Shown piece after piece: positions 7,379 through 13,818 of a DNA stretch of 14,300 bases (position 1 is its first letter; each line of letters begins with the position of its first letter). This DNA comes from Betaproteobacteria bacterium UBA5216. Lineage in GTDB: Bacteria; Pseudomonadota; Gammaproteobacteria; Burkholderiales; SG8-41. Below the pieces are notes generated by a model. The model was not told the DNA's origin and ran no database searches. It worked only from the letters and a program-made list of their open reading frames with translations. The translations under genes were made by a program, and so were the position numbers. Location of the stretch: NCBI GenBank assembly GCA_002412495.1, contig DHVE01000031.1:139045-153344 (forward strand). The letters run 5' to 3'.

Positions 7379-8500
7379 CTACGCCACTTTTTTCGCGGCG
7401 CCCTCGGCGGCAATCGCCTTATTCACGCGCGGCATCACTTCAGTCGCCATCAACTCCATCGAACGCTTCGCGAGCTTGGGATCAACCCAATCCATGCCGG
7501 CGTAAACGATCTCGCCAAAATCACCTGTCAGTTCGCGCAGCTTGAGTATCTGATCCACCACGCCGTTCACCGTGCCGTAAATCACCAGGTTGTCTAGCAC
7601 GCGGTCTTCGGTAATCGCCGAGTCGGCTTCGGATGGATCATTCTTGAAAATGACCTGACGCTTCGCCTTCATCATTTTGTACGTAAGTTGCTTCCAGTAA
7701 TAACGATACGGGCTGTTCGGATCGTCGCGGCCATAACGTTTGGCCGTCGCTTCGTCGTCAGCGACAAAAATAGTACGCGCGATGCGCCAGTCGGCAGGGT
7801 CGGCAACCTGCCCGGCGTTCTTTTTACCTTCGCTGTAATTCGCCCAGTGGCTCGGCAGCCATTTCGAAAACAAAAAGTTCGCCGACAGCGGATGAAAATC
7901 GCGCTGCCCCATGTGAATCACGCCCTTGGAAAACGGCGCCACCACCGTGCCGACGATTTCGGGCCGCGGCTTTTGAAACGGCTTGTACAGATGCCCGCGG
8001 CCGATGTTGGCATCCTGCATTTTTTCCACCGTCACCTTGAAGCGGTTATTCGGAAAATCGATGTTATACGGCGGATCGCGCTCCCAGATCGCCAGTATCA
8101 CGTCGATGCTTTCAGCGAACATCTTGTTGCGGTCTTCATGCAGATTGCCCAGCGCCTCGGCGTCGCACGGCAACGCGCCGGCGCTGATGCCGAAAATAAA
8201 CCGGCCCTTGGCGATGTGATCGAACATCGCCGCGTGCGAGGCAAAAATCACCGGGTGCTGTTGCGACAGGTTGCACGTGCCGGTACCGAGTTTAATAGTT
8301 TTGGTGTCGCTAATGAGTGTCGCCAGAAACAACAGACTGCTGGTGACGTTTTCGGTTTTCTCGGTGAGATGCTCGCCGACGAATGCGTCGTAAAAACCGA
8401 GCTTGTCGGCAAAAATAATCGCCTCGCGGTCTTCCGCCAGTGTCTCCGTGCAGTTCCGCTCTTCCGGATGCATCGGCATGGTGAAGTAACCCAATCGCAT
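7379..8500 (-). CDS. LLM-class (luciferase-like) flavin-dependent monooxygenase/oxidoreductase
   Basis: A 373-residue protein with the luciferase-like TIM-barrel signature. The N-terminus RLGYFTMPMHPEER is followed by ADKLGFYDAFVGEH, then LGTGTCNLSQQHPVIFASHAAMFDH, then GRFIFGISAGALPCDAEALG. The middle part (KGVIHMGQRDFHPLSANFL, then LPSHWANYSEG) resembles limonene-monooxygenase-like members that use reduced FMN and O2 on hydrophobic substrates. The exact substrate is unknown. An AAGGGGA Shine-Dalgarno precedes the ATG by about 5 nt. A reductase supplying FMNH2 is not in the window. It is downstream of LysR (87-nt gap) and upstream of five receptors, suggesting uptake and oxidation of the same compound. 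This is an inference from context only. It ends with TAG. Confidence 0.88.
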   Translation of the reverse strand: MRLGYFTMPMHPEERNCTETLAEDREAIIFADKLGFYDAFVGEHLTEKTENVTSSLLFLATLISDTKTIKLGTGTCNLSQQHPVIFASHAAMFDHIAKGRFIFGISAGALPCDAEALGNLHEDRNKMFAESIDVILAIWERDPPYNIDFPNNRFKVTVEKMQDANIGRGHLYKPFQKPRPEIVGTVVAPFSKGVIHMGQRDFHPLSANFLFSKWLPSHWANYSEGKKNAGQVADPADWRIARTIFVADDEATAKRYGRDDPNSPYRYYWKQLTYKMMKAKRQVIFKNDPSEADSAITEDRVLDNLVIYGTVNGVVDQILKLRELTGDFGEIVYAGMDWVDPKLAKRSMELMATEVMPRVNKAIAAEGAAKKVA

Positions 8501-8520
8501 GCTGTTCCCCTTAAATTCAA

Positions 8521-8557
8521 ATAGCGCGCCATGATACGCAACTGTGACGCGCGAAAT
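8521..8557. promoter_or_regulatory. Candidate operator: interrupted inverted repeat upstream of the monooxygenase
   Basis: The arms ATAGCGCGC (8521-8529) and GCGCGAAAT (8549-8557) form an inverted repeat matching at 7 of 9 positions, separated by 19 nt, and lie 21-57 nt before the monooxygenase start. LysR-type regulators usually bind such dyads near target promoters. No clear -35/-10 pair was found here, and GC-rich arms arise easily by chance, so this is weak. Confidence 0.25.
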
Positions 8558-8587
8558 AATCCACCAATACTACAAACACTTTATCCG

Positions 8588-9499
8588 TTATTTCCGCAAA
8601 CGCGGCGGCGGAGCGGCCCCCTCCGGCACGCGCGTGATTTCCACCAGAAAATCGATCATCACGCGCAGCTTGCGCGGCACATGCCGCGTGGGCGGGTACA
8701 CCACGCTGATCGGTTGGCCGGCCACGGCGTACGGCTTTAACACCTCGATCAGGCTGCCATCCGCCAGATCATGGCGCACCGTCCACCAGTTTGATTGCGC
8801 CACGCCGAGCCCCAGCCGCGCCGCCTCCCGCACTGCGTCGCCACCCGTCAGCACCAGTGGTCCGCGCACGGCGATTTCAACGCGTTTGCCTTTCACGCTA
8901 TAGGGCCACACCGGGAACAACGCGCTCGCAATGCAGCGGTGCTGCGCCAGATCTTCCGGCACTTGCAGTTCGCGGTGCACCTTGAGATACGCCGGCGATG
9001 CGCAGGTGACGCGCTGCCCGCGATTCAACACGCGCGCCACGTAGCGCGGATTATTGATTTCGCCCACCTGCACCGCGAGGTCCAGTCCACGCTCGATCAA
9101 ATCGACCTGACGGTCTTCCATGCTGATGTTCAGCACGATATCGGGGTAGCGCTCATGAAACTCCGCTGCGCGCGGCAAAAACGTCAACCGCCCGAATAAC
9201 GCCGGGAACGACACCTTCAACTGCCCCTTCGGCGTTTCACCCGCGCTTTTCAGCGAGGCCTCGGCATCCTCGATGTCGTTGAGTATCTGCAAACAGCGCG
9301 CGTAGTAATCGCGGCCATCGTCATTCAAAGCCAGCTTGCGCGTGGAGCGCACCAGCAACTGAATGCCCAACTCTTCTTCCAGCCGCGCCACGGCTTTCGC
9401 CACAGCGGATACCGATACGCCGAGTTGCGTCGCGGCTGACGTAAAGCTGCCGCTCTCGGCAACCCGTACAAAAGCCAGCATGCCCAGCAGTTTGTTCAC
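8588..9499 (-). CDS. LysR-type transcriptional regulator
   Basis: About 303 residues from the GTG at 9499. The N-terminal winged helix-turn-helix (LLGMLAFVRVAESGSFTSAA, QLGVSVSAVAKAVARLEEEL) is at roughly residues 3-60, followed by the LysR substrate-binding fold (for example GQLKVSFPALFGRL, YPDIVLNISMEDRQVDLIERGLDLAV split over 80-150). The GTG start gives the usual LysR N-terminus; an ATG at 9532 would add 11 residues, and neither has a strong Shine-Dalgarno. Its C-terminus PSRHVPRKLRVMIDFLVE-like segment is typical of the CrgA-like subgroup. It is divergent from the DUF35-thiolase operon and upstream, in the same direction, of the monooxygenase-receptor operon. It is the natural candidate to control both; the effector is unknown. 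Confidence 0.92.
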   Translation of the reverse strand: MNKLLGMLAFVRVAESGSFTSAATQLGVSVSAVAKAVARLEEELGIQLLVRSTRKLALNDDGRDYYARCLQILNDIEDAEASLKSAGETPKGQLKVSFPALFGRLTFLPRAAEFHERYPDIVLNISMEDRQVDLIERGLDLAVQVGEINNPRYVARVLNRGQRVTCASPAYLKVHRELQVPEDLAQHRCIASALFPVWPYSVKGKRVEIAVRGPLVLTGGDAVREAARLGLGVAQSNWWTVRHDLADGSLIEVLKPYAVAGQPISVVYPPTRHVPRKLRVMIDFLVEITRVPEGAAPPPRLRK

Positions 9500-9570
9500 G
9501 ATGGATTTATCTTGGCCGGAATGGAAAAACACATTTTACGATTTTGTCCGTTTACTACGCAATCACCGAT

Positions 9571-9601
9571 TCATCCGGCGGCTTGCGTTATCATCGGCGG
9601 C
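9571..9601. promoter_or_regulatory. Two direct repeats in the divergent LysR / DUF35 intergenic region
   Basis: TCATCCGGCGGC (9571-9582) and TCATCGGCGGC (9591-9601) are near-identical and start 20 bp apart, about two DNA turns. They sit midway in the ~185-bp region between the LysR start (9499) and the DUF35 start (9686), where a divergent regulator would be expected to bind. No convincing sigma70 promoter was recognised in this region, so the operator call is speculative. Confidence 0.25.
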
Positions 9602-9685
9602 GCGGAATCGCAACGGTTTTCATCCCGGTTTACCTCTGCGTTTGTAATTCCCTTTCCGTACTCAGCAACTTCAGGAGAAAGTTCC

Positions 9686-10075
9686 ATGGTTCCGGATTTA
9701 ACGAAGCAGTCTCCGCTCGGCAGGTACCTCGAGCACTGCAAGAAAGGCGAACTCGCCTACCAGGTTTGCACCGACGACAACAAAGCGTTTTTCTATCCGC
9801 GCGTGGCCGCACCGGGCAGCGGCAGTACCAATATTGAATGGCGCGTATCCAAAGGCCTAGGCACGGTCTACGCCACCACTGCCACGCATTACAAGGGCGA
9901 AGCGCCGCTGAATATCGCGCTGATCGATCTCGATGAAGGCTTTCGCATGATGAGCCGTGTTGAAGGCATAGCCGCCATGGACGTGAAGATCGGCATGCGC
10001 GTCAAGGTCAAAATTCTGCCGGGCGATGATAAACAACTGCCCTATCCTGTATTCACGCCGCTGGAGGGGAAATAA
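9686..10075 (+). CDS. DUF35 OB-fold protein with degenerate zinc ribbon (thiolase partner)
   Basis: 129 residues from the ATG at 9686, preceded by AGGAG at 9673-9677; the open frame upstream of this ATG shows no family similarity. It resembles the 'Zn-ribbon OB-fold' DUF35/YlxD-like partners of thiolase-fold enzymes: LAYQVC..., FFYPRV, IEW, then OB-fold with GLGTVYATT, IALIDLDEGFRMMSRV and GMRVKV. In typical members a CxxC...CxxC zinc ribbon spans this N-terminal part. Here only C28 (and C18) remains, and the second pair is replaced by APGSG, so zinc binding is probably lost. DUF35 proteins form complexes with partner thiolase-fold enzymes, such as BbsA-BbsB and ChsH2-Ltp2. Its TAA overlaps the next ATG by one base. 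Confidence 0.86.
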   Translation: MVPDLTKQSPLGRYLEHCKKGELAYQVCTDDNKAFFYPRVAAPGSGSTNIEWRVSKGLGTVYATTATHYKGEAPLNIALIDLDEGFRMMSRVEGIAAMDVKIGMRVKVKILPGDDKQLPYPVFTPLEGK

Positions 10076-11229
10076 TGAGCACCCTTAAGAGAGGCAGCAT
10101 CGCGGTAGTCGGCGCCGCCGAATCCGATCTCGGACAAGTAGCGCCCCACACCAACCCGATGGACCTGATCGCGCAGGCCACACTTGCCGCGCTCGACGAT
10201 TGCGGTCTGAAATTACAGGATATCGACGGCGTATTCAGCGCCATGTCGCAGGCGCGCGTGGCGCCGATGGCCGTGGCCGAATACCTCGGCATCAAGCCCG
10301 ATTATTTCGACGGCACCATCATCGGCGGTTCGTCGTTCATGACACACATCGCCCACGCGCAAGCCGCGCTCGAAGCGGGCCTGTGCAAAGTGGCGCTGAT
10401 CTGCTACGGCAGCACGCAGCGTTCGGTGAGCCGCGCCGCCGCTGCGCGTCCCGAATACAATTATTACGAAACGCCTTATCGTCCGTTCAATCCGCCGACG
10501 GCTTACGCGATGGCGGCCTCGCGCCACATGTACCAATACGGCACCACGCGCGAACAACTCGCCGAAGTCGCCGTGTCGGCGCGCAAATGGGCGTTGATGA
10601 ACCCGAAGGCCTGGGAAAAAGAGCCGCTCACGATCGAGCAAGTGCTCAACGCGCGCATGGTGAGCTATCCGTTCACCGTACGTGACTGCTGCCTTGTCAC
10701 TGACGGCGGCGGCGCGATCATCCTCACCCTGGCAGATAAAGCCCAAACCCTGACGAAAAAACCCGTCTACGTGCTCGGCACTGGTGAGGCGCTGAGCCAC
10801 GCCAATATTTCCAGCATGAAAGACCTGACCGTGACAGCCGCGGCCGAGTCAGGCCCGAAAGCTTTCAAGATGGCGGGCATGAAACCCAGCGACATGAACA
10901 TGCTGTCGCTGTACGACGCGTTCACCATCACGCCGATTCTGTTTCTTGAAGACCTGGGCTACTGCCCCAAAGGCGAAGGCGGCCGTTTCGTGCAGGGCGG
11001 CACCATCGCCCCCGGCGGCAAACTGGCGGTCAACACCAGCGGCGGCGGTTTGTCGTATTGTCACCCCGGCATGTACGGCCTGCTGGTGCTGATCGAAGCG
11101 ATACGCCAGGTGCGTGGCGAGTGCGGCCAGTGGCAGGTGAAAAACTGCGACGTGGCCTTGGCGCACGGCAACGGCGGTGTGCTCAGCAGTCAGTGCACCG
11201 TGATTCTCGGGAGCGCAGCGACGCTGTAG
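10075..11229 (+). CDS. Thiolase-fold protein (SCP2-like), atypical active site
   Basis: 384 residues, with a strong GGAGGGG Shine-Dalgarno before the ATG, which overlaps the DUF35 stop (TAATG). The fold is seen from GSIAVVGAAESDLG at the start, IDGVF, a long middle with MAASRHMYQYGTTREQLAEVAV, SYPFTVRDCCLVTDGGGA, SLYDAFTITPILFLEDLGYC, then NTSGGGLSYCHPGMYG and the end motif ALAHGNGGVLSSQC. A canonical thiolase has a nucleophilic Cys near residue 90 (the GxCxSG-type position). Here the corresponding segment is IIGGSSFMTHIAHA, with S86/S87 and no Cys. H330 and H364 are retained. This resembles the thiolase-fold retro-aldolases of steroid side-chain degradation (Ltp2) more than true thiolases, but the substrate is not known. 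It ends with TAG before a hairpin terminator. Confidence 0.88.
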   Translation: MSTLKRGSIAVVGAAESDLGQVAPHTNPMDLIAQATLAALDDCGLKLQDIDGVFSAMSQARVAPMAVAEYLGIKPDYFDGTIIGGSSFMTHIAHAQAALEAGLCKVALICYGSTQRSVSRAAAARPEYNYYETPYRPFNPPTAYAMAASRHMYQYGTTREQLAEVAVSARKWALMNPKAWEKEPLTIEQVLNARMVSYPFTVRDCCLVTDGGGAIILTLADKAQTLTKKPVYVLGTGEALSHANISSMKDLTVTAAAESGPKAFKMAGMKPSDMNMLSLYDAFTITPILFLEDLGYCPKGEGGRFVQGGTIAPGGKLAVNTSGGGLSYCHPGMYGLLVLIEAIRQVRGECGQWQVKNCDVALAHGNGGVLSSQCTVILGSAATL

Positions 11230-11248
11230 TCGTTCACTTCATCCTCGC

Positions 11249-11276
11249 AAAAACGCCCTATACTCGGGGCGTTTTT
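11249..11276. terminator. Bidirectional rho-independent terminator
   Basis: AAAAACGCCC (11249-11258) and GGGCGTTTTT (11267-11276) form a perfect 10-bp stem around an 8-nt loop. The T-run serves the thiolase operon on the plus strand. The A-run on the left gives a T-run on the minus strand, so it can also end the convergent cupin transcript that stops at 11299. Confidence 0.85.
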
Positions 11277-11298
11277 ATTTGGAAGCAGCACAGAGGAC

Positions 11299-11886
11299 TC
11301 AGTGAGCACCGCCAGCATCCAGCATCGCCTTGAGCTCTGGATCAAAGCATCCGTCGATCAAGACATACAACATGCGGCAAACCTTGTCCGAGCGATTGCT
11401 CCATGAATGATTGTTGCCGCGCTGAACCACCACATCGCCCGTTTTCAGCACGATGTCCTGATCATCGAGTACCAGCGTAATCTCGCCGTCGAGCACAACA
11501 GCGTAATCGATGGTTTCCGTGCGGTGCATCAGCGGATGGCGCGCGCCCGGCTTGTAGGTCGAAGCCGATGGCGCGCCGGAGCCTTCAAACACCGAACGCA
11601 CTTTGTCCGCGCTCATATTGCGCAGCTCGGGCGATTCTGGCGCGAGTTCCGTGATGCGTATGGTCGTGCCATTGGGCGCCGGCAACAGGGGCCGCGGCCC
11701 GAGCGTTGGGTCCGCCTCGTCTGCGGTAATCGGCGCAGGCATGGCAAAGGTTTTCCACACATCCGTGCCCCGGTAGCCGGGCCGCGCCGGATCGGTTTTC
11801 ACCACCGGCGTGTAGCCGTCGGAAATCACAATCGCCTTCCCGCTCTTGTCGTGGCCGGTCACGATACGTCTGACAAATCCCGTCAT
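11299..11886 (-). CDS. Cupin-domain protein
   Basis: 195 residues from the ATG at 11886; a GTG directly before it is in frame but the GGGGA Shine-Dalgarno spacing suits the ATG. The C-terminal half is a single cupin barrel: HPLMHRTETIDYAVVLDGEI (motif 1, about 117-136, with H121 and E124), a beta-strand stretch, then TGDVVVQRGNNHSWSN (motif 2, about 149-164, with H160). This MHRTxTIDY form is common in a subfamily of small-molecule cupins. It keeps only one His where the classic HxH pair sits. The N-terminal ~100 residues carry no recognised domain. The reaction is unknown; in this context an isomerase, hydrolase or ring-cleavage-related role is possible but unproven. It lies downstream of the broken Bug gene (86-nt gap). 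Confidence 0.85.
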   Translation of the reverse strand: MTGFVRRIVTGHDKSGKAIVISDGYTPVVKTDPARPGYRGTDVWKTFAMPAPITADEADPTLGPRPLLPAPNGTTIRITELAPESPELRNMSADKVRSVFEGSGAPSASTYKPGARHPLMHRTETIDYAVVLDGEITLVLDDQDIVLKTGDVVVQRGNNHSWSNRSDKVCRMLYVLIDGCFDPELKAMLDAGGAH

Positions 11887-11972
11887 CACTTTTTCCCCAT
11901 TGGTTTGGTTGCGCGCGGCAGTCTAGCGGCTGGGGATGTGGCGGTCAAAAGCGCGGAACGTGGCATCGCGAT

Positions 11973-13007
11973 CTACTCCGCCTTCAACCCAATAACCTTA
12001 ATCAGCTTCGCATTCTCCGCGATCTCGCCCTGAATAAACGCGCCGAATCGCGGCGGCGTTTGGGTTTGTGGCTCCAGCCCCTGATTGTTCAAGATCGTTT
12101 TCATCTCGGATGTGTTGACCACAGCAACCATCGCGCTGTTTAAGCGCGCGATCACCTCGACCGGCGTGCCCAGCGGCGTGAGTACGCCGTACCAGCCGTA
12201 GCGGTCGTAGCCAGGCACGCCGGCTTCGTTTAGTGTGGGCACGTCCGCCATCATCGGCACGCGCTTCAGGCTGGTGACGCCAAGCGCGCGGATTTTGTTG
12301 GCGTGCAAAAACGGCAGTGCGCCGGGCACACCTGGAAAACTCACTTCGACTTTGCCGGAGGCGGTGGCGCGGGCCGCGTCGGCGGAGCTTTTGTAGGGCA
12401 CGTGCAACATTTTGAAGCCCGCTTTCACGTTCAACAGTTCGCCGGCCAAGTGCACCGAGCTACCGACGCCCGACGAGGCAAACGTGAGTTTGCCCGTGTT
12501 GCCGCGCGCCTTGCCCAGTGCAATCAGTTCCTTGACGCTACGTGCCGGCACGGAGGGATGTATCACCAGCACGTACGCACCGGTCGCCGCCATCGAAACC
12601 GGAGCGAAACCCAACTCGAGATCGCGCGGCGTTTTCGCCAGCAACGGCTGCACGATGGCGTCGCCGCTCGACATCACCAACAGGGTGTAACCATCCGCCG
12701 GTGACGTGGCGACGCGCTCCTTGCCCAGCGTGCCGCTGGCGCCGGCGCGGTTTTCAACCACGAACGGCTGCCCCAGGTTTTCGAACAGCTATTGCGCCAC
12801 CAGACGCGCCGTGACATCGGTCGGTCCGCCAGCGGCATAGCCCACCACCAGCCGCACCGGCTTGGAGGGATACGGCTACGCCCCGGCATCCTTGGCTCCC
12901 ATACACGCCGCGATACCCGCTGCAATACCGGTTGTAACGCCTGCGGTCAGCCAACGACGCCGCTGGGTCGCCCTTTCCCGTGAATCAAGCCATTGGTGTT
13001 CTTTCAC
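11973..13007 (-). pseudogene. Bug-family solute-binding protein 6, broken by two in-frame amber codons
   Basis: Reading from a GTG at 13007 (GGGGGAG Shine-Dalgarno 6 nt upstream, 13014-13020) gives a full-length receptor. It has a signal peptide with RRRWLTAG and a hydrophobic core, then YPSKPVRLVVGYAAGGPTDV, then FENLGQPFVVENRAGASG, APSSPADGYTLL-like blocks, HVPYKSS and YGWYGVLTP, ending with IKVIGLKAE-type residues and TAG at 11973. Two TAG codons interrupt the frame, at 12876-12878 (just before YPSKP) and 12789-12791 (between LVAQ and LFENLG). At both sites Gln (CAG) fits, so each is a C-to-T change away from intact. The rest of the frame is open, so loss looks recent. Length and gene order with the cupin are normal. 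It has no cysteine pair and belongs to a different subtype from receptors 1-4. Confidence 0.85.
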
Positions 13008-13013
13008 GCGACG

Positions 13014-13020
13014 CTCCCCC
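13014..13020 (-). promoter_or_regulatory. Shine-Dalgarno supporting the GTG start of the broken Bug gene
   Basis: GGGGGAG on the minus strand, 6 nt before GTG 13007. Together with the continuous signal-peptide frame it fixes the original start upstream of both amber codons. Confidence 0.6.
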
Positions 13021-13092
13021 GCGCTTGCGCCCAACCGGCGCGCGCATCAACCGTGGAAGCTTACCGTTTTTTGCCCGAAGCACAATCTCACA

Positions 13093-13121
13093 ATTATTCA
13101 TTAAAAAACAAATACTTACAA
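13093..13121 (-). promoter_or_regulatory. Candidate sigma70 promoter for the broken Bug gene / cupin
   Basis: On the minus strand TTGTAA (13116-13121) and AATAAT (13093-13098) are spaced by 17 nt; they match the -35 (TTGACA) at 4 of 6 and -10 (TATAAT) at 5 of 6 positions. The start site would fall about 80 nt before the GTG. The surrounding sequence is AT-rich, which raises the chance of coincidence. Confidence 0.35.
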
Positions 13122-13146
13122 TTTTTCACAAATTTTTTCGCTGGCG

Positions 13147-13174
13147 CTTGAATTGGAAATCACCGCCCCAATGT
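13147..13174 (+). promoter_or_regulatory. Sigma32-type heat-shock promoter of grpE
   Basis: CTTGAA (13147-13152) and CCCCAATGT (13166-13174) are separated by 13 nt, close to the RpoH consensus CTTGAA-N13/14-CCCCATnT. It lies about 27 nt before the grpE ATG, with GGAG at 13189-13192 as Shine-Dalgarno. The AT-rich tracts just upstream (about 13090-13135) could add promoter strength. Confidence 0.82.
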
Positions 13175-13200
13175 GATTATGGTTAATCGGAGACCCCAGC

Positions 13201-13755
13201 ATGACCGACGCATCGCAAAACGAACAAACCGCACAACCGGAACAAACGCAACAGGCACAGCCGGCCGAGCCCGCGCCGGCACCTACACCGCCCACGCTGG
13301 AAGAGCTGCTACAAAAAGCCGAGGCCGCCGTACAAGAACATCGTGACGCCTTTTTGCGCGCCAAGGCCGAAACCGAAAACGTGCGCAAGCGCGCGCAAAG
13401 CGATGTCGCCGCCGCGCACAAGTACGCGGTGGAAAATTTCGCCACCGAACTGGTCGCCGTAAAAGACAGCTTGGAGGCCGCGCTCGCGACGGAAAATGCC
13501 ACTGCGGAGAATTTCAAGAGTGGCGTCGAACTCACCTTGAAACAACTCAAATCCGCGTTCGAGAAATTCAATGTCGCCGAGGAAAACCCGGTGAATCAGA
13601 AATTCGATCCGCATCGCCATCAGGCGATCAGCATGATCGAATCCGACGCCGAGCCCAACACCGTCGTGGCCGTGCTGCAAAAAGGCTACAAGCTGAACGA
13701 TCGTGTGATCCGGCCCGCGCTGGTCACGGTGGCCAAGGCCAAGACAGTGGCGTGA
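13201..13755 (+). CDS. grpE: Nucleotide exchange factor GrpE
   Basis: Releases ADP from DnaK during the chaperone cycle; acts in the cytoplasm as a dimer. It has 184 residues, normal for the family. A Gln/Pro/Ala-rich disordered N-terminus (to about residue 35) is followed by the long coiled helix (EELLQKAEAAVQEHRDAFLR, AKAETENVRKR) and the beta-rich head with NPVNQKFDPHRHQAISMIES and VVAVLQKGYKLNDRVIRPALV. The ATG has GGAG at 13189-13192 and a sigma32-like promoter. It ends with TGA, which overlaps the dnaK promoter region. The order grpE-dnaK is usual; hrcA and hemH are about 11 kb away on the left, with an accessory block between. Confidence 0.97.
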   Translation: MTDASQNEQTAQPEQTQQAQPAEPAPAPTPPTLEELLQKAEAAVQEHRDAFLRAKAETENVRKRAQSDVAAAHKYAVENFATELVAVKDSLEAALATENATAENFKSGVELTLKQLKSAFEKFNVAEENPVNQKFDPHRHQAISMIESDAEPNTVVAVLQKGYKLNDRVIRPALVTVAKAKTVA

Positions 13756-13780
13756 TTGAAACCGCCATTGATGTCCCCAT
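13755..13780 (+). promoter_or_regulatory. Second sigma32-type promoter, driving dnaK
   Basis: ATTGAAA (13755-13761) and CCCCAT (13775-13780) are separated by 13 nt, and the motif is followed by ATA. It begins on the last base of the grpE stop codon and lies about 40 nt before the dnaK ATG. It would let dnaK be induced apart from grpE as well as by read-through. Confidence 0.78.
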
Positions 13781-13818
13781 ATAAAACACATCGAAACTTT
13801 GCAGACTGAGGCAATAAA

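Noticed and set aside
9512..9685. A longer N-terminus for the DUF35 protein
   Set aside because: The upstream in-frame stretch has no family similarity, and a good AGGAG lies right before ATG 9686.
10213..10800. A 195-residue minus-strand frame opposite the thiolase gene
   Set aside because: Its sequence is a codon-bias shadow of the thiolase gene, with no family resemblance and no ribosome-binding site of note.
12789..12878. TAG read as glutamine (alternative genetic code)
   Set aside because: Both interrupting ambers fit Gln, but TAG is the normal terminal codon of several intact genes in the window, and reading through the thiolase TAG would run into the terminator hairpin.
13008..13200. 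CIRCE element before grpE
   Set aside because: The TTAGCACTC / GAGTGCTAA arms were not found; a sigma32-type promoter explains heat-shock control.
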